NCBI GenBank assembly: GCA_026770585.1
Contig: MU646788.1
Location: 154,355 to 175,229, forward strand
Length of the DNA stretch: 20,875 bases
Reading direction: 5' to 3'
Source of the DNA: Baffinella frigidus
Taxonomy: Eukaryota > Cryptophyceae > Cryptomonadales > Baffinellaceae
Position numbers and translations under genes: made by a program. The notes below the pieces were generated by a model. That model worked only from the letters and a program-made list of their open reading frames with translations, was not told the origin of the DNA and made no database searches. Shown here one piece after another: positions 1-10,128 of the stretch. Each line of letters begins with the position of its first letter. Position 1 is the first letter of the stretch.

Positions 1-36
1 CCCCCTCTCTCTCTCTGTCTCTCGCTCTCTCTCTCG

Positions 37-89
<53 letters not shown>

Positions 90-235
90 TGTCTCTCTTT
101 CTCTTTCTCTCTCTCTCTGTCTCTCGCTTGCTCGCTCTCTCTCTCTCTCTCGCTCGCTCTCTCTGTTTCTCTCTCTTTCTCTTTCTCTCTCTCTCTCTGT
201 CTCTCGCTTGCTCGCTCGCTCTCTCTCTCGGCCCC
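1..235. repeat. CT-rich microsatellite
   Basis: Near-continuous CT dinucleotide repeats broken by CTCG, CTGT and CTTT variants. On the + strand this is a very long polypyrimidine tract lying upstream of the first visible BASS exon, presumably inside the preceding intron. Confidence 0.95.
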
Positions 236-313
236 TTGAATGTTGGTTCGGGGGCGGGCACCCATTCAGGTTTAGGATCCAGCCAGCCCAAACCCTAAAC
301 CCTACACATTCAG

Positions 314-3300
314 GTTTGAGTGGCTGACGACGGAGTCAGCGACGTACAGCATCCTGGGGGTGGGGGTGGAGATGGACCCTTTCACGCTCTTCCTGTCTAT
401 GACGATGCTCTCAATGGGCACCAACCTCACTTGGAAAGACTTCTACCCGGTACGAGCTCTACCTCTGCCTAAGTTAATCTGGTCTCTTCAAAATGAGGAG
501 ACCGGAAGTTCATCCCCCGGGGTTGGTAAAGATCTGTCAACTTTTGGAGTACACCAAAACAGTCACCTAGACCTGGTAAAGGTCAATTGTCAACTTTCGT
601 TGACAAGATCCCTCACTGGGAATTGGAGCCCGGGTTCTGGGGAAAAGGCTCCAATTCCCGAGGGGAGTTGGATTTTGATTGAGGGTCCTCCGATCCTAGG
701 TGGCTCTCCAGCACTGCCTGCCTCGAGTTGACAGATTATTCTTAAGTTGACATTCCGGGTGTGCGGTACACACCCGTCAACTCTGGAGCAGGAAACAGCC
801 CGGGCTCACCGAATTGTTGAGCCCAAATGGACTGGGCCTGAGCAAGGAATTCTGATGAAAAAGAGGCTGAGGAGGAGGTGGCGAGCGGTGTAGCACCTGA
901 AGAACATGAAGGTGGTCAGGGCCATGCGATCCTTTATTACGTGTTCACATACCTATGGTCTTTGGCAACGCACGGTACTGCACAACTGCTTTACTATTAC
1001 CAGTACGAGGATTGTGTGTTGTTGTGTATAGTGATTTCTCGCGGCGATCGTGACCAACGACTTGGTGGCCACCTCGTTTTGTTTCATGCCTTTTCATTTT
1101 AGCGGTACAAATCCTGTCAACTTTTGCGATAAGGGTTTATTCGGGATTGGCTGCAACTCCCCTCTAGGGTGGCTATGGTCTTTGGCAACGAAAGGTGCTG
1201 CACAACTGCTTTACTATCACTAGTACGAGGACTGTGTGTTGTTGTGTATAGTGATTTCTCGCGACGATCGTGACCAACGATGTGGTGGTAGGTATATGTA
1301 CACGTAATAAAGGGTAGATGCTCTCACGGATCTGCCACCACGTTATTCGTCACGATCACCGTACCAGGCATAAAAACAATCACAGGCAAGAATTTCAGCC
1401 AATCACTAACCATCAACCTGATGTGGTGGCAGATCCGTGAGAGCATCTACCCGATCTGCGTCGCCTTCCTCTTCCAGTCTGCCCCCCCCCAGTCCTCCCG
1501 TGTTGCCGCTCCATTTTCATCGTGCACAACCATTTCCATGAAAACGCATTTTCACCTTCATCTTGAAAACTCATTTTTACCTTCATCTTTCAGTCTTCTA
1601 GTCTCCGCCCCTCCAATCTTGCCCAACCATTTCCATCGTGCCTTTCCTCCCATCTTGCCGCGCCATTTCCATCTTGCCCCTCCTCCCATCTGGCCCAACC
1701 TTTTCCATCTTCTAGCTTTGTCGCTGTCCATATGGTCTCATCAAATTGGAGAGCCCAGGCCCTTTTCCACTCCAAATTTGACGGATTTGTACCACTCACT
1801 CAGTATGTCAACGTTAAGAAAAGTCAGCCAACCCGACTGAGGCAGAGCTGGATCTGGCCCACGAAACTTCATCTGGCAAAATATTTTTCAAAATGCGTTT
1901 CTCGCGAAACCGAGAAGAGATTTTAGTTGCTTTGTGGTACAAATTTCACAATTCACAGAGTTAAAAGTGTTTTGTGGACTTTTGAATTCATATCTTTCCA
2001 AAATTTGTACCACACAGCGCCTGAAAGAGGGGCGAGAAAGTCTCTCAGAACTGAACGCTTGGCAAATGCAGATACGGGGTGACGCCTATCCTGGGGTAGA
2101 TGATTGGGCAATTTAATCCCGCCGAGTATTCGCAATGAATACGATTTTGGTGTAGAGCCAATCTGGTAGGACTTGGCCAAAGCGAAGTTCGAACTTGCGA
2201 GATTACGAACTTCTAGATGGACCGTAATTATCAGTAAACACCATTTTGTACTGCAAAATTTGAATTTAAAACACTACATGTCCAAACGGGTCCATCTAGA
2301 AGTTCGCAATCTCGCAAGTTCGAACTTCGCTTTGGCCAAGTCCTACCAGATTGGCTCCATCTTAAGGTGTATAAATAAGACAGTCGTCTATCTAGACTTC
2401 ATTTAGAGCCTCAAGATACACAAAAATCGAATCGGAGATTCCCGGAATCGTATTCATCATGAATACTCGTCCGGATGAAATTCCCCCCCGTGTCTCGGTG
2501 GGGCGCACACCGGGCTAATCATGTCTCCACTCATGATGATGCAGATACGGGGTGGTGCCGATTCTGGGGTGGATCATCGGGCAATTCCTCCCAGCGCCGC
2601 TCGCGGTTGGCCTCGTCCTCCTCGCCTCCTGCCCGGGCAGCCAGGTCCTCCCCACCTCCGAGTCTTATTCTTCTACCGCTGTCGAGCGAGCTTGGCACGA
2701 AATCAAAAGCCAAGGTCGATTTTCTCAAAAGCCAAGGTCGAAAATCGGCCTTGGCTTTTCCATAGGTACCCCCTATGTCCCTACGTAGGCTTTCTGCATG
2801 AGCGAGCCCTAAGATGCGGTCTGCCTGGCGCGCTGGGAGGTGGTTGGTGACGGTGGTTTGCTGGGATTGAATCAATGATTGAATCAGCTGAATCAGGATT
2901 TGCGGCCGAGTTGGTACAAAGTGATTGAACCAACAGTCGATTCATCTCTAATTGATCGAACCAACAGTCGCATCAACACTAATTGAGTGAAACAAACAGT
3001 CGTCGAACGTGTTGGTACTAATTGTTTGAATCAGCGCGTTGGTACATTGTTTTTGTTACTAATTGAGTGAATGGACAACGCTGTCTTTCGGCATTAACAA
3101 TCCCTAGCACCCTGTCTGACTAGCGCGCTGGCTGGTGGGTGGTGATAAATGTTAAAGCCTAATCCTTAAACCACACACCCTGAACTCTAAACCCTAAACC
3201 CTAAACTCTGAACCTTCAACCTTGGACCGTAACGGATGTGGGGTGTGAAACAGTCGTCGAACGTGGCGTGCTAACCGTGTGGGTGAGGCCAACTGCACTG

Positions 3301-6300
3301 ATGTGGTCACGTCGGTGGTGCGAACCAACAGTCGTAGAACGTGATGGCACTAATTGTGTTGGCACTAACTCGCGGGAGGAGTCCTGAAAGAAGCTGTGTT
3401 CGTTGAAAGACGCTGTGGACCCAGCTTCTTCGGAATAAACCCGCCTCACTCCCCGAGACGGGCCCTCGGTAGCACCCTTTCTGACTCCCACGATACGAGA
3501 TGGGTGCTGTTGACGTTGGTGGGGTGTGAACAGTCAGTTCGACGAGGGTGGTGATAAACCCATACACCTAATCCTTAAACCACACACCCCACACACCCTG
3601 AACTCTAAACCCTAAACCCTAAACTCTGAACCTTCAACCTTGGACCGTAACGGATGTGGGGTGTGAACAGTCGTCGAACGTGGCGTGTTTCATCGCGGGA
3701 GGCAACTTGCCAGTCTCGATCATCATGACGCTTCTCTCCACCTCCGTCTCCGCTGTCTGGCCCCACCCCTACACCCCACTGCCCCCCGGGTATTTCCGCG
3801 TCGTTCTTGGAGCCGTTGCGTCGTTCGTGCTTGAGCCATTTTTATCTTGCATAGGGTTGAACCGCTGCTGAGCGAGGATGTGCCATACGTTTCAAGAATC
3901 TTAATAACTTTCACCTAAATCCCAAGGGACATTGACGTTTGAAATGAAAAAGCAGGGCCCGGATTCCGGTCCCAGCTTTTAAAAACGTGCTTAGGTCGCT
4001 CGATAGTGGAGGAGGAATTAGGTAGGGAGGCTGACATGACTCTCCTCTCCACCTCCGTCTACATCTCGGCTGTCTGCCCCCACCCCGCCCCCACACCCCA
4101 CTATATTCGACAGTTTTGTTTATTTATTTTTACCTTTAACCATCACATGGATTGGACCACTGCCCCCGCCACGCCCCCACAGAGCGATTTGTCATCTGTT
4201 GGCCACGCACAAGACTGAAACAATGACACACGTTGACGCTGCTGGTACACACTGATCAACTTTTGCCATTGTTTTTTCAAAAAGGAGGGCTCCAGTTAGC
4301 AGCGACCGAAGATATTTTCCCCCGGATTCTCGGGGGAAATTCCGGTTGGAATCCATAGCGATGGATAAGATTCTAGTACACATCGTTTAGATGACTGCAT
4401 CCGTGAAGACCTCGGTGGCTGCTAAGTGGACGGGCGGGAGATGCGGAGTCTGGGGACACGTCCCTTGTAAGAATCGAGTGACTTTACGGGACTTAGGGTT
4501 TAGGGTTTAGGTTTCCCACAGCCAGGTGGCTGCTAAGTGGACGTGGAGTCTGGGGATACGTCCCTTGTAGGAACAGCCGGAGTCAGTTTAGGGTTTAGGG
4601 TTTAGGGTTTAGGTTGTGGGGTTTAGGGTTGTTGGGTTTAGGGTTTGGGGTTTAGGGGTTAGGTTGTCCCAAGAAGGAGTGACGTCGGTTGGGCGGGTGT
4701 GGGGGCTGGTGATGCCGCCTCTGGTGGTTCTCGTGCTGGCGGGCGCTGGGAGGGACGAGCTCCCGAAACCTCAACTTCTTTCCACGGATCGTGGGACCCC
4801 CCCTGGCTTTAGAGAGGGCTCCGACTGGCTGCGGGAGGACAGCTCTCAGACCTTAGATGAGGAGTCACGCCTGTTGGTCCAGATGACCAATACATTTGGT
4901 CATCGAATTGATTTGATTGATGGGGGCAGGAAATGACGCCGCTGCTGGTGCTTTCGTACGAGATAACTCAGAGAACTCCTCCAGCCTAACAGTGTTGCTG
5001 GGAGGGCGCGGTTCGGATCGGATCGTCTTTCTCTATATATATTTATATATATATATATATTTATATACATACATACATATATATATTCATATGTCAATTA
5101 AGTAAGAAGGTCATGAGCCCCATCTCCTCGGAATGTGAACCCAGCGTTCATTTGGCAGGTGATGACGCCGCTGCTTGTGCGAGTACTGGCGGGCGCCAAG
5201 CTCGCTGTCCCGGGCATCGGCATCATGCTGTCGGTCCAAGATCCGACACCCGAAACCCGACACCTGAAACCCGAAACCCGAAACCCGGAACCCGAAGCCC
5301 GAAACCCGAAATTCGAAACCCGAAATTCGAAACCCGAAACCCGAAACCCGAAACCCGAAACCCGAAACCCGAGGCAAGCCAGTGTGACACCCTCGACGTA
5401 TACCTGGTTGGCAAGTAGACCATATGTCGTGTCCGCAGGTGCGGTGCTAGCCGTGTTCTCCCTAAGCCCCGAACCTGAAACCTTGAACTTGATTGACGGC
5501 ATCGTCGAAGCCTGGCGACAGACGACTGACGGCGCGATCTCTGTGTGTTTGGTTCCGAGTCTGCAGTTTCCGATTTTATCTCGGAACATACCAGAATCTG
5601 CCCTGATAAAAAGGCGTAAGATAGCATCGTATGATGCCTAAAACAGCATACACACCCTCACCTTCCGCGTGGAGAGCGCTAAGATAGCTGGACAGATTCT
5701 GTCTTGTTCCAAAATTAAATTCCTCTGGCAGCTGTTGAAGTTGGGATTCCGGGCATGGTGGGTGGTCACGTAATGGGTGCTTGGTGGATGGTCCGCTATT
5801 GAAGGTGGTGATCGGGCGCGTCAACTTGAGAAGAGTCTGGCCGTCAAACCCGCGTGAGGCAGAGCTAAGTGTTGCGTGTTGGGTGGTACAGTTGTTGAAG
5901 GTGGCCATTGGGCAGACGCTCCTGGGACTGAAGTGTTCGGGTGTTTCTCACGGTCAAGTCTCTGGCAGCTGTTCGCCACCCCCCCAAACTCCTGTCTCAC
6001 TCTCCGATCTGTGGCAGCTATTGAAAGTGGTCATCGGGCAGACGCTCCTGGGGCTCAGAATCCTGGCGGGAGTTGACTTTCTGAGACTGGAGTTTCCGGG
6101 TGTTTCTCACAGCCCGGTCTGTGGCAGTTGTTGAAGGTGTATACTTTCTGACCGTGACGTGTTGGGTGTTGGGTGGGAACAGTTGTTGAAGGTGGTGATC
6201 GGGCCGACGCTGCTGGGGCTGCTCCTCAACGTCTACATGCCGCACGTGACTGCTCAGATCAAACCCATCACCCCCCTCATCGGGGTACTCTCCCGCCACC

Positions 6301-9300
6301 CCTCCGTTGGGTATCCAATAAATGTGATTCCAAGTTTTCGGGTGTTTCTCACTGCCCGGTATGTGGCAGTTGTTGAAGGAATCACATTTATTGGATACCC
6401 TCTTGCATCACATTTTTTGGATACCCATAAAATCGCGAAAATGTGAGGGGGCCCAATCGACCGTTTTGCACAGGAACATGTTTACCTAACACTCGTCAAA
6501 GGATTTGGGGCCCCTCGAAAATGTGGTATTTGCAGAGCGGAATGCAGACCTGTCTTTCTGACAGATGGTGGTTGCCGCTCCAATCGGGGCAACACCCACC
6601 CCTGTCTCTTTACGATGCCTCCTCTCGCCCCTCTCGGAGAGGGCATGATGGTTGGGATGTTGCGTACCCAGGTTAGACATGCGGCACACGCCTCATGTCT
6701 ACATCCATGACTTCTCTCTCCGACAGAGAGGCGGGCCCGTCCCAGGGCAATCCTCACATTTCTGGGCTGGCTGGCTGGGTGTCCTAGGGTCCTCACATTG
6801 CTGGGCTAGCTTGGTGGGAGAAAGCCCTTTTGCGAGGTCTGCAGCGACATGTGCTTCGAAATCAACAAATCGCCAAGGTCCGAAAGGTGGGGTGGGGGGT
6901 TGATGCTGACGACGTGCCCGCCTGGGGCCGTTAGGTCGACTGTACTCGGGGTAAGGCTCGTCCTACACAAGGTTCTGAAACGTGGGGGGGTGGCAGGTGG
7001 TCCTGACGTCGTGCCTGTGCGCGGCCACTCGAAATGTTGTCACTCGAGATGTTGTCACTCGAGATGTTGTAAACCAGTAAACCCTAAAGGTCCTTACATT
7101 TCTGGGTGGGTGGGCAGGTGGTCCTGACGTCGTGCCTGTGCGCGGCGCCCATCGCCGGCGTCGCGGACCTTCTTCTCGAACAGGTTGCTCGACACCCTAC
7201 ACCCTAACCCCCAACTACCCGTTGTCGACAAGGGTTTTGGCGTTGCTTGTCCTCGAGCATGTTATCCGAAACCCGATCTTGCGTGGTCCCGACAGTCTAG
7301 GAGCCTTATGCCGGACGAGGCACAATAGTCTATGAGTCTTTTCGTGATGCAGTAGTCTGTGAGCCTTAGTCTATGAGCCTGACGTGATCCAATAGTCTGT
7401 GAGCCTTGAGAGTCTATCAGCCTGACGTGCTCCAATAGTCTAGGCGGCAATCGCGGGGGTGGCGGACCTTCTTCTGGAGCAGGTTGCCCTCACCCCGCGC
7501 CCGGACTGAGAATGCTACGGCTCAAAACATATTGGAAGTCCGGTTTGTACCAGGAATGTTGTCCATGTCCGTATTGAAAAGGCGCCCATCGCCGCCGTCG
7601 CGGACCTGCTCCTCGAAGAGGGTGCCCTACATCCTCCACCCCACCCCCGACAAGAAGCAATGCCGAACCCCTTGTCGACAACGCCTAGCTGGGGGTTGGG
7701 GTTGAGGGTGTCGGGCAACCTGTTCGCAGAAGAAGAGCACAGCTCTGGCCTGGGGGCCCTTTTGAAGTCGGAGGCAAGCCACATAGTGAATTTCTTGTCA
7801 CGCGGGAAGCAACCTGATCGCCGGCGATGGGCGCCACATCAGCCTTGTTAGAACATGGTCAAAAAAAACATATTGGAAGTCCGGTTTGCGCCAGGAATGT
7901 TGACCATGTCCGTATTGAAAAGGCGCCCATCGCCGCCGTCGCGGACCTTGTTCGGGAGCAGGTTGCCCTACTCCCTCCACCCTAACCCCAAACTACGCGT
8001 TGTCGACAGGGCGTAGTTGGGGGTTAGGGTGGAGGGTTGAGGCGTTGCTTCTCCTCAAGCAGCTTACCCCCAACCATCAACCCGAGACCATAACCCCGAA
8101 CCCCGAACCCCTGAACCCAACCCCCTGAAGTCAAGACAACCCTGTAAAGCCTGTCGGGGGCCCTACGCACATGTCCGAGGTCCCAGGTGCATGCCACTCA
8201 CATACGTATGTTCCTGTACAGGGGTACCTCGCTCATAAGAAACCGCCCCCCCCCCTAGGACTACCATAGGGCCCTAGGCATAGGCCTACTGTAGGGTCCT
8301 AGGGGGGGGCGTTTTTTTATGAGCGAGGTAACCCTGGATTAGATGTGTCACGTGGCACCCAGTTGGGCACTGACCTACCGGACATCGGAGTTGGCCACTA
8401 TATCGGAGTTCTCCGCGGATGCATAACATGTACATGTCACTACACACATACTTGACTGCTACTTGCACGATCAAATCGTGTAGTAATTATCGTTGCCCGA
8501 TAGCAATAAATCAATACGGTTTCAGGGCAACCTCGCTCATAAGAAAACGCTCCCCCCTAGGACCCTACAGTAGGCCTATGCCTAGGGCCCTACGATGGTC
8601 CTAAGGGATGGACGTTTTCTCATGAGCGAGGTACCCCTGTACGGAGATTAACTTGCGGGTGCTCTTGCAGGGTATGGGCCTGATCGTGCCGGTGGTCCTC
8701 CTCCACGCGCTCCAGTATGATCCAATCGTGTAGTAATTTCGGTTGCGCGATAGCAATAAATCAATACGGTCACGGAGATTAACATGCGGCTGATATCCCA
8801 GTCGGGCAGGGACCTAACGGATATGGGAGTTCCCCACTACATCGGAGTTCTCCACCGACGCATAACATGCACATGTTACTACACACATACTTGACTACTA
8901 CTAGTATGATCAAATCGTGTAGTAATTTTCGTTGCCCGATAGCAATAAATCAATACGGTTACAGGGCAACCTCGCTCATAAGAAACCGCTCCCCCCTACA
9001 GTAGGCCTATGCTTAGGGCCCTATGGTGGTCCTAGGGATGGACGTTTTCTTATGAGCTCGGTACCCCTGTACGGACATTGACACACGCCTTCTCTCGCAG
9101 GGTATGGGCCTGATCGTCCCGGTGGTCCTTCTCCACGCCCTCTCCTTCTTCATCGGCTACACTGTCCCCAGGTCACCCACCACGCCCCGCCCCCCCGACC
9201 CATGTTACCCTCACCTCCCCTCCGGCCACCCTCCCCCCTCACACACACCCGCCCCCCCCTCCCCCGCCCTCCCCCCCGGTTGAGTGCCGACAGGGCTGGG

Positions 9301-9498
9301 TGCTGCCCGGTACCGCCAGTCACGCCGCGCCGCGCGCTGAGAGAGAGAGAGAGAGAGATAGTGAGAGAGAGAGCGAGAGAAAGAGCGCGCGCGCGCGAGA
9401 AAGGGAGAGAGAGATAGAGAGAGGGAGTGAGCGCGCGCGCGCGCGCGGGAGAGAGAGCGAGAAAGAGAGAGAGAGAGTGTGTGTGTGAGCTTGCGCAC

Positions 9499-9537
<39 letters not shown>

Positions 9538-10002
9538 AGCGCGCGCGGGCATAACACGCGCCTAATCGGAGCGTTCCTCGGAGCTGCCAACCACGCGACG
9601 AACAAGCGATGCTGTGTTTTCCGTGTTTCGTGAATCCCCTTTCATCCAGGCGCGCCTATCCCACGCCAGTCCGCACAGGGTGGGTCCTGCTCCGACACAG
9701 CCTCGGTGGGGGTGCATACATGGCGGCAGTGCTACAGGGGTACCTCGCTCATAAGAAACCGCCCCCCCCTAGGACCATACAGTAGGACCATGCCTAGGGT
9801 CCTAGGGTGGTCCTAGGGGGGGGGCTGTTTCTTATGAGCGAGGTACTCCTGTACTAGCAAACAAAGTGTCTCTCACCGGGCGGTTCGGGTGGTTTCGATC
9901 CGCAAGAAACGCGCGTGTCTCTCAGAGTTGTGCCTTGCTAGGGTGGACGGGGTCTCTCTCTCTCTCTCTCTCTCTCTGCCTCTCTCTCTCTCTCTATCTC
10001 TA

Positions 10003-10044
<42 letters not shown>

Positions 10045-10045
10045 A

Positions 10046-10128
<83 letters not shown>

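Larger units (their letters stand above)
1477..2544 (+). other. BASS intron 2
   Basis: A 1068-nt intron. In order it holds a pyrimidine-rich stretch with loosely repeated catcttgcccaaccatttcc units (about 1590-1715), a short palindrome, a decayed exon 3 copy, and a nested pair of inverted-repeat elements. Confidence 0.8.
3755..5158 (+). other. BASS intron 4
   Basis: A 1404-nt intron. It holds a partial exon 4 copy with donor, a tandem pair around ggtggctgctaagtggacg (about 4419-4475 and 4525-4570), TTTAGGG repeats, two partial exon 5 copies and an AT dinucleotide tract (about 5033-5090). I see nothing recognisable in 3780-4020 or 4090-4410. Confidence 0.8.
5234..6182 (+). other. BASS intron 5
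   Basis: A 949-nt intron. A CCCGAAA minisatellite follows the donor, and a run of partial exon 6 copies precedes the acceptor. I see no gene in 5376-5780. Confidence 0.8.
6285..7117 (+). other. BASS intron 6
   Basis: An 833-nt intron with a 23-bp inverted repeat, a triple repeat of ctcgagatgttgtcactcga type (about 7027-7072) and a partial exon 7 copy. I see nothing recognisable in 6440-6890. Confidence 0.8.
7184..9100 (+). other. BASS intron 7
   Basis: The longest intron visible (1917 nt). It contains a minisatellite around agtctatgagcct/agtctgtgagcct (7290-7445), three partial exon 7 ends, a 26-bp palindrome, three TA-flanked MITEs, and a segmental duplication that copies the start of exon 8. 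Confidence 0.8.
8342..9145 (+). repeat. Segmental tandem duplication, about 370 bp (8342-8715 and 8782-9145)
   Basis: Both copies contain acatcggagttctcc, the cataacatg...acacacatacttgact block, a half element C, an element B, and the first about 45 nt of exon 8. The right copy continues into the complete exon; the left breaks off after ctccag. Confidence 0.9.

Noticed and set aside
5098-5641. Open frames of GFRVSGF-type or ETRNPKP-type repeats
   Set aside because: They are readings of the CCCGAAA minisatellite in BASS intron 5; the real coding part is only exon 5 at 5159-5233.
7866-7961. Real BASS exon 7 candidate reading PVCARN...
   Set aside because: It lacks an acceptor in phase with exon 6; 7118-7183 fits both borders and phase and encodes the expected helix.
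9150-9605. Open frames of Ser-Leu and Arg-Glu repeats
   Set aside because: They come from translating GA/CT microsatellites within an intron; no domain and no splice support.
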